This document shows, piece by piece, positions 1 to 12,500 of a stretch of 64,000 bases of DNA. A program made the translations under genes and the position numbers. The number at the start of each line of letters is the position of its first letter. Position 1 is the stretch's first letter. Under the pieces are notes generated by a model, which worked only from the letters and a program-made list of their open reading frames with translations, searched no databases and was not told the origin of the DNA. Location of the stretch: NCBI GenBank assembly GCA_001414345.1, contig LLCB01000021.1, positions 186,001 to 250,000 of the forward strand, read 5' to 3'. The DNA is from Hymenoscyphus infarciens. Its lineage: Eukaryota; Ascomycota; Leotiomycetes; Helotiales; Helotiaceae.

Positions 1-3000
1 CGCAAGAGCCTGATCGAGCATTGATGTCTACGACACACATCTCGGGTGCAGCTGCCCACACTCTGATAACTTTCACATCACCAGCCACGAGCAACTTTCC
101 AGACACTTGTTGCCAGTCTAGAACCATTCCCGAGTTGACGTTGCTAGGCACAAGGTGTGTCAAAGCTCTCCAAGCAGAGGCGACCTCAACCTTTTTATCC
201 GAGTCGTAATTTCGGTAAATTCGAATGACTCCATCAGACGATCCAGTGAGCAAGAAAGCCTGATCATCTTCATTGATGAATTGAATATCACTGATCTTCG
301 AACCCTCCGGATTTCCATTGGAGAATCGACATAATCTGTCCTGTTTCTTCCAATCCCAGATACAAATGGTGTCCTTGTCATCAGAAACCGCCAGATGATC
401 CTCAAATTGATGAAGCGTCATCTTGGAAGGTTGACTTTGATTGTTAAAGAACCCGGATGGATTGGTCCATTTTCCAGCTCCAGCCGTCTCCTTTTGAGGT
501 TGGGTCTCACGCAGGATAGACTCGTTTCGAGATCGTCGCCAAAGACGTTCATTGTAGTCAGTGCTACCTGGTTCCTCGGCTTCATTTGGCTTCATCTGTG
601 GTTCGCGGAAGTACTCGATAGACCATTCCAAGAAGGTACTTTGCAATGGAATCTGGGGGGGTACAGACATATCACGAGGAGTGAAGCCACCAGAATTGGG
701 CTCTTTGGCGGCGTGGTAAGTCCCGGGAGTTGTCGCGGTATCATTTGAGTCTGGCGGAGAATTGAAATCGGCAGGGAGCCTAGAGCGTAGTGGAAGAGAA
801 TTTCGCTGAGTGCCAGGCGATTTCGGGGGGTGTCGTCCGGACTCAGTAGGGGAGCTATCAGAAGAGCCACCAAACGGCAGGGTAAATAAATAGCTAGCCG
901 TTCGCTTCAGAAGTCCTGGTTGAAAGCTAGGAGCAGAAGTTGGCGAGTCTTGACGCATTGGGGTACTAGGTCGCTGGTTCGCCTGTGAGCTGGCTGTAGA
1001 AGGTCTTGGTGCTCGGCGATGGATCTCGTCAATGAGGGTTTGAGCTGGGCCACCAAGTGGTGACTGTAGCATGGAACTATGGACCCAATCGACAATAATA
1101 GTGGCGTTTCGCTGTACCTCTGGATGAGGATCAACAGCCATGATGAGTACGTGCTTCCAGACCGCGGCAAAAATTGAGTTGTGAGAGAATCCATGTGCTG
1201 CAGCCTTGATTGTGCCGTCTCGATTGCGGTTGGACGCTCTGGCGTAGTGGAGACCCATCTTATGATCTAATCCATTGTCTTGAGGCGGGGATTGGCGGTA
1301 TTCTCGTTCCTCTACAAGCTGCTCATACGCAACTACAAAGAATTTGCTCTCATATCGGTGTATGAACTTTGAAAAGTATACCAACAGCTCCTTGCGAACC
1401 ATGGCATTGCCGTCGTAGGCCATTTCCATGACGGTCCATGATATTGACTCTTCAACACGCGCGACTTCATCAGTCAAATCTGGAATTCCCAAGAATGTGG
1501 TCATGGCATAAAGCATAGCCGCCCGAACCTCGCAACAGACGTCACGAACTAGAGTGCAGAGCTTTGTAGGGGCATTCTCCCGGATACCACGCCACTTTGC
1601 CTCGGGAAGGTTGTCCCAAAGCTGACTTATACACAAGCATGCCCATTGTCTCAAGAGAGGATTGTCGCAGTTTTGAAGATGCATCAAACAGTGTGTCATA
1701 ATCTCAGCCTGATTGCAGACCATCTGTCCCTGTTTGTAGCCATTACAAAGCATAGCAAGAATGAAAGCGCACATTGCCTTGTGCTCGAGACTATCCACAA
1801 CAGGAAGGCCTTCGTTTGGCTTCAATATGTTGGCAAAATAAGTGTAGCCAGAATCCTTCAACAAGTCCGTTTGGCAAGTTAGATCAACGGCCAGAACACG
1901 GGTCCATATAAAGACCATGACTGGCTTCAAATCGGTTGCGGCGGATTGAAGTAGCTTCAGTACATATGGGAAGATGCCGATACTGAGAGCTAGGTTGACA
2001 GCCCAAGGTCCGAGATCAAGGAATTTGCCAAGAAGAATGAGAGCTCTGACTCGGTGTTGCTGACTGAGAAGGACTTGAAGAACTACAGGGAGTTGATCGG
2101 GTGCTTTGTGTTCAACGGCGCCTTGTGTAAGATAGACCTCGAAAGCAGTAAGCTGTTCCGTGAAGAAACCCGAGTTCTGAAATTCGTAGTTGGGCTGAAG
2201 ACCCTGTTCCTTCTCCTCCAACATAGGCAACTGTGCGAGAGCCATTTCAACCGCGAGATCCCAACTTTCCCAGAGAGGGTGTTGATGGGTATCAGGCAGC
2301 TCAGGGAATGACTGAGGATGGCAATTATAAGCACCCATAATTCGCTGGGATAGGAGGAAATTTCTAAACAGCGCTGCTACCATGAGATCTTGTCGAAAAA
2401 ACTTGCGGAACAGGGGTCTAGGAAGAGTCGTCCAAGCAATGGTATCTGTGATAGCAGTGAAAATCCAATTCAACTCTCCAAGAGGTGTTCTTCGCTCCTG
2501 AAGTCTGCCGGGTAGCTTCTTGGCTCTCTCGGGGGTTATTGAAGATGGCAAAGGATTCTGTAGTACAAAAAACCACAAAGCCATTTCGATTGGTGTAGTG
2601 AGACAAGATGTGAAGACATCAGCAGGGAGGAGGGGGTTTGTTGGGAGGCTCTCCTTCACACCACAAGCCGCCAAGTGTATATATGGTTTGAAGCTGACTG
2701 CGGGATATGTAGGGTCTTTGGCCAGAGCATCTGCCTCTTCTTGCTCATGCTTCTCAACGAAACGATGGAAGTTATTCAGGATGTTGCCTGCATCGGAACA
2801 ATCCCATACGAAGAAAGTGGGAGCGGCGAGCCATGTTTGAAGGTCGTAGAGGGAGATTGGGATGTACTGGGTGTAATTCTTGTTGAAGACCCAAATTTCT
2901 CCCGAGGCTGTGGGTTTAGGAACACCATGGCCGTTGTAGTGGAACAAGACTCGTTCGTCCTTTGCATTTCTTCGGAGTGACACGCAGAATTTCTTGGTCT

Positions 3001-4263
3001 CCTCCACAGAAGGGTCCAAGTATTGCTTGTATCTCGTTCGGATCGCAAGAGTCTCGTACTGTGCTTGAAGGGACTTGCCAATAGTGTCGAGGGCTTTCTG
3101 AACTGGAGGGTGGGTGGGATCTTGCCATGCCTCCAACTTCGCTCCCGGGATTGTTTTAAGTTGGTCTGGTGGTTCAACTCCAATGTTCAAGCATATCGCT
3201 AGTGCCGCCGAGACAGTCTTTAGGCGGTCTTTCATTCGCCAATCTTGGAGTTCGTAGCCTAAAGCTTTGGGATTTCCAGTAGTCTCATGTCTCTTGTCTG
3301 TAAAGTACATGTACCAATTCTGTTTTTTCTTCCAGTCAGCATATGTTTCTACACCTTCTTGGAATTCATGTCCAGAAAAGTCGCCAGGCAGGCTCCTCCG
3401 ACGTGCTGCAGTGCTGTAACCAAAGGTCCTGATCTGGAGACGACATTCATGGTCTTCCCCACCCCAGACACCACGGTCATCATGGGTCACCACCGAGAGC
3501 AAATCGAGGTTTTCTTCGAGTTGGGGTGAATCCTCCATTATGTCGTTCGTTTCCAGAACCACAATAGCAGACCTAGCTTCCTATTGTTCCCAGATCTCGA
3601 GACGCATCGGTGGGCACTACCCAATCGGCAATCTCTTGAGCTGCGGGTCCCAAGACCCAAAGTTTATAAGAAAAGGAAAGTACGACCTACATTCGCAAGT
3701 TGCGAGACATATTCTTCCGAGGCATAATGGTCTTCAAATCCATGTCGCGCACCCCAGCCTTGCCAATCCTCTTCCTCTTGTGCGTCTACTTCCTCTCCTC
3801 TTGGTCCAAAATCGCTCTTCGCTCGCTGCAAAGGTTTCGGTCTGTGTTTAGTTCTCTCTCTATCTGATCCTGATTGTTCATTTTCTGCAGTGCCCTCTGG
3901 CGCCGAAGTCGGTCGCAATTGCAACGAGGATCGACGGTCACCCACCGCATCATTTCCCCCTCCTCTCGGTGTTATATTTCCAGTCGAGGCTGCTGCTACT
4001 CGTGGGTCAATTTCCGATTGGGAAGCACGGTGTCCGTTGACCACCTGTACAGGATCATTACTGACGGCTGGTCTTGGGATGACCGGGCCCGAGGTGCCAT
4101 TCTGTATTGGTGGTTCCTGTCGCATATGCGATGGACCTGAAGCTGTATAACTTTGCGGGCGAGATTGGTGGGGGGAAGGCATGTTTGCGGAGAGAGGGGA
4201 GGGTCGTGGGAGGGTTTGTCGGTGTGACCCAAGATGTTGAACTGCTACGGCAGTCATGGTCAT
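1..4263 (-). CDS. KOG1: Kog1/Raptor, TORC1 scaffold subunit (3' end cut by window edge)
   Basis: Substrate-recruiting scaffold of TOR complex 1. I read two exons: 4263-3691 (191 codons) and 3580 to the window edge (about 1193 codons), joined in phase 0 across a 110-nt intron. Exon 1 is a Pro/Ser/Gln-rich disordered tail. Exon 2 carries the Raptor N-terminal conserved caspase-like domain, recognised from YMYFTDKRHET, VLFHYNGHGVPKP (near residue 400) and FVWDCSDAGNILNNFH; the His and Cys of the caspase-like dyad are both present. An Armadillo/HEAT-like helical region follows, then a Ser/Pro-rich linker. The start of the WD40 propeller (DDKDTICIWDW, then GSSDGVIRIY) lies near residue 1250, so the remaining WD40 blades lie beyond base 1. 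Start chosen at the first in-frame ATG (4263). No frameshift or stop seen in exon 2. Identity is very secure; the exact acceptor at 3581-3583 is inferred. Confidence 0.95.
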
Positions 4264-7021
4264 GATCGTGGGCAGAGAAGCTAACTCCTCAAGGCTTCGG
4301 GGTATTCATCAAGTTGATGATGTATTTCAGGCGGCAGGAGGTCTAGCGGAGCCTCAAGATGAGTGCGCGCTTGTGGAGATGGAGGATCTGATTCGAATAT
4401 CAAACTGCGGGTTGGCTGGCAGTTAGACAAGCGCTTGAGATGTTACAGTGGGAGAGGCGTGGAGAGGTTGAGGCGTGGAGAGGTTGTGGGGTTATCCAAC
4501 AATCGGTGGAAAGGTGAAGAGAAACTTACTATCAGATCGGCGCGATTCAAAGCCGACTTCAAATGCCTGTTTTCCTTCCACATGCGGTGTGGGCAGGCAA
4601 TATCTTCGGAGCTGAACAAGCAAGGCGTTTTCAAGGCCAGAAGAGAGTGGTGTTGCGTCCTCACTTTTCCAGCTGGGAGAGCATGCACCCGCAAGAGCAC
4701 AAGCTGAAAAGTATCATTGGATATGGAGGTGAGAGCCGATGAGAGCCTCATCTATCCAGGCATGAATGGTGCAAAAAGCGGCAGTCCGACTATATTCAAG
4801 TGAATGGACGTACGTTTCTGCATTCATGGAAACAGTGGGTTCTATGAAGATCACAAGAGAAACTCTATTGGCATGAGAAGTATGTTTTACAGACATTTAT
4901 TATATGAATCACAATTTGTTTAATTCCGATCTATGAAGTCATCTTGAACATTGTTGCGCTCTGTGAGTGAGTGCCGCTTTTCGGTCTCCTTTTGTCACAA
5001 GGTGTGGCTGAAGTGTGGCTTGAAATCGGAATTCACCGCCAAATGAACAACCACCGCAGATTTTGTGAAGATGTTACAATAATACTGACAAGGTCGCAAG
5101 TGTTTTCCAATAAGCTCATCTCCAAAGCTGACTTTGTTAAAAGTAGCAGAGTTTAGTCAATTGATTCTCAGCCAGTTATGTCCATCCATTGGCATTATTT
5201 AAGTTTGGTGCTGTCATTCTGTCATACCTCTGTCATACCATGTACCCTTCTAGCCGCTGTGCCAGAAGGATTCCATGCACATCTTACAATTATCTATTAG
5301 CCTATATCCAATGACAGCGTCAAGAGAGACCCCTCAACACTCACCTCGTACAGACTATTTGGTCATTTCAATGACAAAAAAGTATATTAACCCTGTTTAA
5401 AGTTCTAGGGCTTTTTTACAGTTATCATAAAGTTTTGTCGCCAGAATAATGGTTTCAAGTGAGTTTGGGTTAGCGTAAAATCAGTGCTCATTTATCCTTT
5501 TTAGGGTGTACCTAGGTAATTCAACAACGTTAGTGAAATGTTCTGAGCTGAAGTACTACTGAGATAAAGAGTACCAACTAGCTAGCAGTAAGCAATTTAA
5601 TATAAAACTCGAATCAGCCTTGAGTTGGGAAATCAAGATATCAAGAAGAGGTTGTCTGTGTTTCTAATAGATAAGAAGAGCAACAAATCAAAACACTGAA
5701 CTGGTTCTCACTCGCTTGAATGTGATCTCGCTTCCTTTGCAACTTGACTAGCAACATGATTTGCCAATCAGGATTTCTTTGCCATACGTAAATACCTAGC
5801 AGAAGGAGGGAAGAACTAGGGTTCCAGAAGATCTTCCCGTCAGCAAGACCTTCCCTTCTCCCGAGCTCCTCCCCTTCTTGACATCATTCGCATCTTCGTG
5901 ATCATCTACCCGACCGTGATGGTGTGAGATTTTCGTTTCCGCTTCCTTACTTGCACCCAACGGGATCTTGCAGCCACTATCGATAACAGGAAACCATGAC
6001 CACTAAATGCCTGAGAAGCAATTGGGCAGCACCTGGCGCACCTGGGGGGGTTTGGAGGCCATTCAGCCAACCAACCCCCAATCTGACCCCTCCCGATTGT
6101 TGATTCCCCAGATGCACAGAAAATCCGGACGTCCAACCTCCATGCACGCAAGATGTAGGTGTGTATTTTGGGATGCGGATGCTTGCGTGCAGAATCGCTC
6201 CTTGAGCCGATAGGAGCAGTTGTCGGTAGCTCCCAGCGCCAGCCTAGCTCGTAGTCAGTCCCCTCTCGCGCAGTTATCCGCCTCGCCTTCCTGAATTGCA
6301 TCTGGGGGCATAATAATAATGGCAGAAATTTGGCCGGAGGATCTGAACACCTTCACTAGGTGGGTTTGGACATGACATGTGGCTCTCGGGGCCTCTTAAA
6401 GGACGGGCGCCAACGGGATTTTGATATATTCAGCCCGATTGACAATGGGCACGGCAGTGCAAGAAATCAAAACTCCGAAGGGTCTGTAACATGGCCAGAT
6501 CCAGATCCAGAGAGGTACATATGGCTGTGCTGGAAGCAGATACTTCGCGTAGAATAACGTATGATGGGATGACAGTGACAGTGCGAGTAAGTATTGATAG
6601 ACGGCTTGACGTTGATAGAAAGATAAAAACGTCAAAGTGGTCAGCTCCTGAAACACAGAGACAGTGCCCACACCCGCTGTTTACTTTTAGCGGCCACCAG
6701 AGAACTCAGGGGTTGCCTGTAGCCAGGCCACGGACTCGTAGTTCCGACTCCATCCAAATATTATATCGAGAGGAAAGAATAATGCATTGAGAGGAAGAAA
6801 GGTGTTTGGGTGAATCAGAAGCCAGAAAAAGAATAGGCGCATTGTTCAATTGTAATAACAAGACCGCCACTTCACCCATTTCCTCTCACCCTCATCTCAC
6901 AACAGTCTCTCTCTCCTTTTCTCTCCTTCTTCTCTCCTGACTTTGATGCTATTAATAGGGCCTAACGAGTCTTCCATTTCTCCTGAATCTTCAAGTAACG
7001 TGCCCGCTATCGATAGGAGGG
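4264..7021. other. Intergenic: upstream flank of Kog1, no supported gene
   Basis: About 2.75 kb without a convincing coding region. A 15-bp direct repeat (GGCGTGGAGAGGTTG) occurs twice between 4454 and 4485, in the presumed 5' leader or promoter of the Kog1 gene. A minus-strand reading frame at 6301-5906 (131 codons, Arg-rich) has no recognisable domain and ordinary intergenic composition, so I do not call it. Confidence 0.6.
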
Positions 7022-7023
7022 TA

Positions 7024-7113
7024 CGGAGGACGCGGTCAAAAGTATGGAGAATACAGGGCTGTGCACTGTAGGGGTGCCTTAAAGGTGGTAGGTGCTCTAA
7101 AGCCACTTTTTAG
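7024..7113 (+). repeat. Left terminal inverted repeat of the Tc1/mariner element
   Basis: This 90-bp arm matches the reverse complement of 9026-9116 with about three differences: G/A in CTGTGCAC, a one-base indel in the GTGCC(C)T run, and T/C in GGTGCTC. Unlike the interior it keeps CpA and TpG dinucleotides and is not AT-rich. Confidence 0.95.
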
Positions 7114-9025
7114 CCCCTCTTTTTAGCAAGTCTATAGGAGGGTTCTTCTTATGAATTATCTTATAACTCTATTATTTAATATATTCTTTTTAAATTTAAA
7201 TACTAGTTTCTTCTTTACTTACTCTATCTTTAAAGCTCTTTTACTAGCCTTTTTACTAGTAAAATATTTAAATTTTTAAGTAGTAAAGAGAGTCTTCTTT
7301 TAAAAGACGATAATAGCTGTTTATAAGATTATAACTCTAAATATAATTCAGATTATAATCTTTCTAACAACAATAATAACAAAGAAGAAGAGGACTCTTA
7401 TAGTAGGCTTGAATTAGAAGACCTAGATACTTATTTATAGAACATCTCTTATACTCTAGACCCTATTCTCTCTCTCTTTATACTTTCTATTCTACTTCGT
7501 CTAGCTACTATTCTCCTACTAACTATTATTATATAATAAGTAGTTAATATCGCTTCTATAATAACGTCTATTTCTTATCTTAGCTAGCCTAAAAAGAAGA
7601 AGTAAAATTTAGTAAGAGTAAGAGTTACTACTCTCTCTCTTTTTAACTATAGGTTTAAGATAAAAGAGATTACTACTTAAACTAGTATCTCTTAGTCTAG
7701 TATTTATAAGCTACAAGTTAAGACTAAAGAGAGAGGGTAGATTTTAGGAACGAATATAAAGACCTAGTATATAGATAATAAACCCTGCCTTAAAAGGCTA
7801 CTAATAGTAGAGAAGATTTAGCTTTATATTCTTAAAGTTATAACTAAGAATAGTATAATAAGAAGGTAGTTATATTAGCGAATTATATAAGAAGTTTAAG
7901 GGACTTCTAGCTATATAAAAGAAGAGAGCCTATCTCTAAATACTATTTATTAGTTAATAAGAAGCAAGAGATACTAAGTATATAAAAGAACGATAAAACT
8001 AGGTCTAAATAAGTAGTAAAAGAAGGCTTATTTAGACTAGTATTTACTTTATAAGAAGTAGACTTTAGAGGATTAGAAGAACGTTATCTTTACTAATAAG
8101 ACGTTAGTCTAGAAGGAGAGGATAAGAGAGTAAAGAAAAGTATAAAGAATAAAGGAGGAGATATATTACTAATATATTATTATATATTAATAAAAAGGGT
8201 TTAGTAAGTTTATATAATAGAGCTCTTTCTCTTATAATATAAAGAGGCCTTATTATATCTAAGAAAAGGAGACAAAGAAAGAGAAAGAGGAATATAAGAG
8301 AGATATTATAATATAGAATACTACTTAGTTCTTTTAAGATAAGAAGAAATAGAAGGCTCTTTAAGATATAAAATAATAAGTAAAGATAGACTAAAAACGA
8401 CAAGATATTAAGATAGTAAAGACTTAATACTAAAAAAAGTATTATAAAGAAACTCTCTAACCTCTTATTAATATACTTTACTCTCTATTTAAGTATAAAG
8501 AGTTTACTAGTCTTATTATTTTAAAAAAGAAGCAAGAAGAGATAAACTAGTACTAATATTAAAAGAAGATTCTACATCTTTTACTTCTTCCTTTTATATA
8601 AAAATATAAGAAGGATTAGCTAAGGACTTTAGTATAAGAAGATAATACCCCTACTTATACTTACTAAGAATAATAAAAGGTCTTTAATATATATACTATA
8701 TATAAGCTTCTTTAGCTAGGAAACTCTTCTAATCTTAACACTATAGAGCTAACTTAGTACTAGATAAAGAGAGAAATAACAAAAGAGGGGCTAATTAATA
8801 CTAAGAAAGTATTAAAAGAGGTATAGATTAAGTACTAGGAAGATATACTATAGAAGAAGATATAAGTATAGATTAAGTATATTCTAAGACATATTAAAGA
8901 GATTATTAAGCTTAAAAGGAGTAATAAGTATAGAGAAGATAGATTATTAGGTAAAGAGAAGCTAAGAGTATATAATTAGTATAAATAGCCTTAAAAAAGC
9001 TCTAACAAAATAACCTCTAAACCGA

Positions 9026-9116
9026 CTAAAAAGTGGCTTTAGGGCACCTACCACCTTTCAGGGCACCCCTACAGTGTACAGCCCTGTATTCTCCATACTT
9101 TTGACCGCGTCCTCCG
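9026..9116 (-). repeat. Right terminal inverted repeat of the Tc1/mariner element
   Basis: Partner of 7024-7113, ending ...CCGCGTCCTCCG followed by TA. It lies about 475 bp upstream of the kelch-protein start codon. Confidence 0.95.
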
Positions 9117-9592
9117 TAGGTTAGCTACCGGCAGTCGCATTTTACACCCGCAAGCACTTTTACCTACCCAGCATCAACATCCCGGGAAAGCGCAATTTAC
9201 AGTACATCTCGCACGCTCCAACTCTTCCTCCATCCTTCAAGTCAAAGTCAAAAAATCCACCACCAAAACAATTTCGCCCTCACCCATCACCCATCAAAGA
9301 CGACCTCATCTTCACCACCTCCTCTTACCCTCCTTGCTCGCCTTTGCTGTTGCTGGAAGTTGCTATTCTCAACCATCCGCCGGCCCGTCGTTAATGAGGC
9401 GTGACGATCGATCCCGCCCGTGGATCACAAAATCCCCCAGCCATTCCAAACACGGGGACCAGCGCTCAGACAGCCTCCTTTTTCTACTCCGCGCCTCGAA
9501 ACTTTTAAGCACCACCAAACGTTTCCGTCCTTCCAGCGACTTCACTACATTTAATTTACAGGACGCGCCGAGGGACCGCCTCGGATGGCACG

Positions 9593-12500
9593 ATGGCATT
9601 TCTTTTCAAGAGCAAAAAGAATGCTGAGAAAGCCCAAGCCACGAGAGACATTGCAGGATCGCAAGCACCAAATGCACGCATGAACGAGAAGGGCGCTGTG
9701 CAAGCGTCAACGCCAGCAAGTAGTGTGAATAATTCAATCACGTCGCTCCAAGGAGGAGGAGGAAATGCGACGCCGAGTCCGGAGCAGGTGAATGGGGTTC
9801 GACGAGCTCCAGTATCAAATCCAGAGCCATCGCAGGATTTACCTGTAAGTTGCTGCAGTTCATCCCGAAAACGAGTGGACAATGCGCGACCGCTAGTGGT
9901 CAAGGGAGAGCGAATGCTAACATTTCGCAGTTACGGAATGGTGCGAACACGAATCGACCTCCTGTGAATTCGAACCCAAATGCCTCCTTATACCCATGGT
10001 CCCGCCGGGAACTGACATATACCTCTGCACATCCGGGTCCATTTCCTCGGTATGGCGCCGCGGTCAATTCCGTCTCCTCGAAAGAGGGCGACATCTATTT
10101 GATGGGAGGTCTCATAAACAGCTCGACAGTCAAAGGCGATTTATGGATGGTAGAGGCTGGAGGAAATATGGCATGTTACCCATTGGCAACGACTGCGGAA
10201 GGGCCAGGGCCCCGAGTCGGTCACGCCAGTTTGCTGGTTGGGAATGCTTTTATTGTTTATGGCGGAGACACAAAGATGGAGGACTCAGACGTCCTCGACG
10301 AGACCCTGTACCTTTTGAATACTTGTAGGTTGAGATTATGCTACCAGCCGGCGATATACTGATCAAAATAGCAACCCGACAATGGTCAAGAGCGGTCCCT
10401 GCCGGGCCTCGACCATCTGGAAGATACGGCCATTCGCTGAATATTGTTGGATCGAAAATCTATGTATTTGGAGGTCAAGTTGAAGGATATTTTATGAACG
10501 ACCTGGTAGCATTCGATTTGAACCAGCTACAAAATCCTACCAATCGATGGGAGATGCTCATCCGTAATACCGAAGAAGGAGGACCACCCGCTGGACAAGT
10601 ACCTCCCGCGAGAACGAATCATTCCGTCGTAACTTATAATGAAAGACTCTACTTGTAAGTTATACAGAAGCGTAACCAAGATTAAAATCTAACTTTTACA
10701 GATTTGGAGGAACTAATGGGTTTCAATGGTTTAACGATGTTTGGTGCTATGATCCAGTAACTAATGCATGGGCTGCTCTTGATTGTATTGGATATATTCC
10801 CGCTCCGCGCGAAGGGCATGCTGCAGCGATTGTCGACGATGTAATGTATATCTTTGGTGGACGGACGGAAGAGGGAGCAGATTTAGGGGATCTTGCAGCA
10901 TTCCGAATTTCGACCAGGCGATGGTACACTTTCCAGAATATGGGACCTTCGCCATCTCCACGTTCCGGGCACAGTATGACAGCATATGGAAAGCAAGTTG
11001 TCGTTCTTGCAGGAGAGCCAAGTACAGCGACTAGGGAGGCATCGGATCTTTCAACCGTATATTTACTCGATACTAGCAAGATTCGCTATCCAAACGATCA
11101 ACAGATACAGCAAACGCCATCCGGCGAACGTGTTGGAGCTCAGAGAAGACCAAGTGGTGGGGACAAGGCTGGTATGGGAGCCAACCGTGGTTTAAGTTCT
11201 AGAGAAGGTTCTTCTCTCCCAGAACCAAAAAGATTGAATGGACCTCCTCCACGGGAAAGTGCGCCGGGACCGCCATATGGTCGTGGTAATGGGCAACCGG
11301 GAGTTAATGGAAACGATAGCAATGGGGTCGCGCCGGGTTCAGCGCAGCCTCAAGGTCCTCAAGCTCAAGGTCCTCAAGCTCAAGGTCCTCCAGCTCAAGG
11401 CCCTCCAGCTCAAGCTCAAGCACAAAATCAAGCACAAAATCAAGGTGGTCAACTTTCCCCTCCTGCTGGTTCCAAATTACCAAGAGCAGCAGGACAACAA
11501 GCTCCGTTAGGCCCTCCTCCACAGCAGCAACCGCCAGCAGCTCCTCGAGGGCCACCACCAAGCGGGCCACCACCAAATGGGCCACCAAATGGGCCACCGC
11601 AACAAGCAAATGGGCAAGGAAATGGTAGAGGGAAGCCCCCGTCAAGACCAGAGAGGGGGTTCGGCCCTGCTGTCGATACATCGATTCAACAGAACCGCAC
11701 AATGTCACCTGCGCCCAAAGAGAGTCCGCAACGGGAAAGTCCAGTAACGAATGGCCGCCGTACACCAACTGGACAACAAAAGGGTGTATCTGAAAACGCA
11801 CCGCCTGTCAGTATGGGAACTAGTGGATCTACCAGGTCATCGTCCAAGTCGAGGTCAACTCGTCAACAAGGATCGGTTGACAGCACTAACGAATCCACCA
11901 TGTCATCTTTGAGAAACGTCACGAACCGCGCCAATTCACCTCCTCCTCCATCCAGACAGCCTAGCAACCCCCTCAGCCGACGAAGTTCTGCCCGGAATTC
12001 CCAGACAGTTGCTCTTCTCAAGGAATTAGATGCAGCCAAAAGCCGAAATGCGTGGTATGCATCTGAGCTTGAACTAGCTCGAAAATCCGGGTATACGCCA
12101 AATCCTTCAAGTAGTCCAGCGCTTGATCAGAGGGCAGCTGAGTCCTTTGATGACGATGACAAGCCGTTGGTTGAAGCGTTGATTGCCATGAAGCAAGAAC
12201 TTACCAACGTTCAAACATCGATAGACAAGCAAGCCGTTATTGCCGCAAAACAGATAGCGGAAGTTGAAAAACAGCGGGATGCCGCTATTCGAGAAGCAGT
12301 ATATGCCAAAGCTAAGCTAGCGGCACATTCTGGTAGTCAAAGTAGCACCCCTCAACCGGGTAGCGATGCTCGGGATTTGGGTATATTGTCAAACGACCGT
12401 TCAACGGATATCAGCAGAAAGCTCGCAGCAGCATTGGCAGAACAGCGTGATCTTAAAAATGACATTGAGATGCTTACAGCTGAGCTCGAGTCTGAAAGGC

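Larger units (their letters stand above)
7024..9116 (+). mobile_element. Tc1/mariner DNA transposon, TIRs intact, transposase destroyed by RIP
   Basis: A 2093-bp element. It has ~90-bp terminal inverted repeats beginning CGGAGGACGCGG and is flanked on both sides by TA (7022-7023 and 9117-9118), the target duplication of the Tc1/mariner superfamily. The interior on the plus strand still reads as a fungal Tc1-type transposase with many stops. Around 8050-8380 the frame gives TLED-stop-KNVIFTNKT, then KGFSKFI and EKETKKEKEEYKRDI. I recognise this as the DDE-domain stretch usually reading TLEDWKNVIFTDET and EKETKKEKEE. The changes TGG to TAG and ACTGATGAG to ACTAATAAG are all TpG to TpA, i.e. RIP. 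The element cannot encode an active transposase. It lies between Kog1 and the kelch gene. Confidence 0.92.

Noticed and set aside
2776..3183. 135-codon minus-strand frame
   Set aside because: Out-of-frame shadow of the Kog1 exon, whose true frame encodes the Raptor conserved domain.
8104..8403. 99-codon minus-strand frame rich in Leu/Tyr
   Set aside because: It lies inside the RIP-degraded Tc1/mariner element, antisense to the recognisable transposase; its composition is a by-product of AT-rich DNA.
11304..11801. 165-codon minus-strand frame with Leu/Val/Glu repeats
   Set aside because: Antisense of the Pro/Gln-rich repeat region of the kelch protein.
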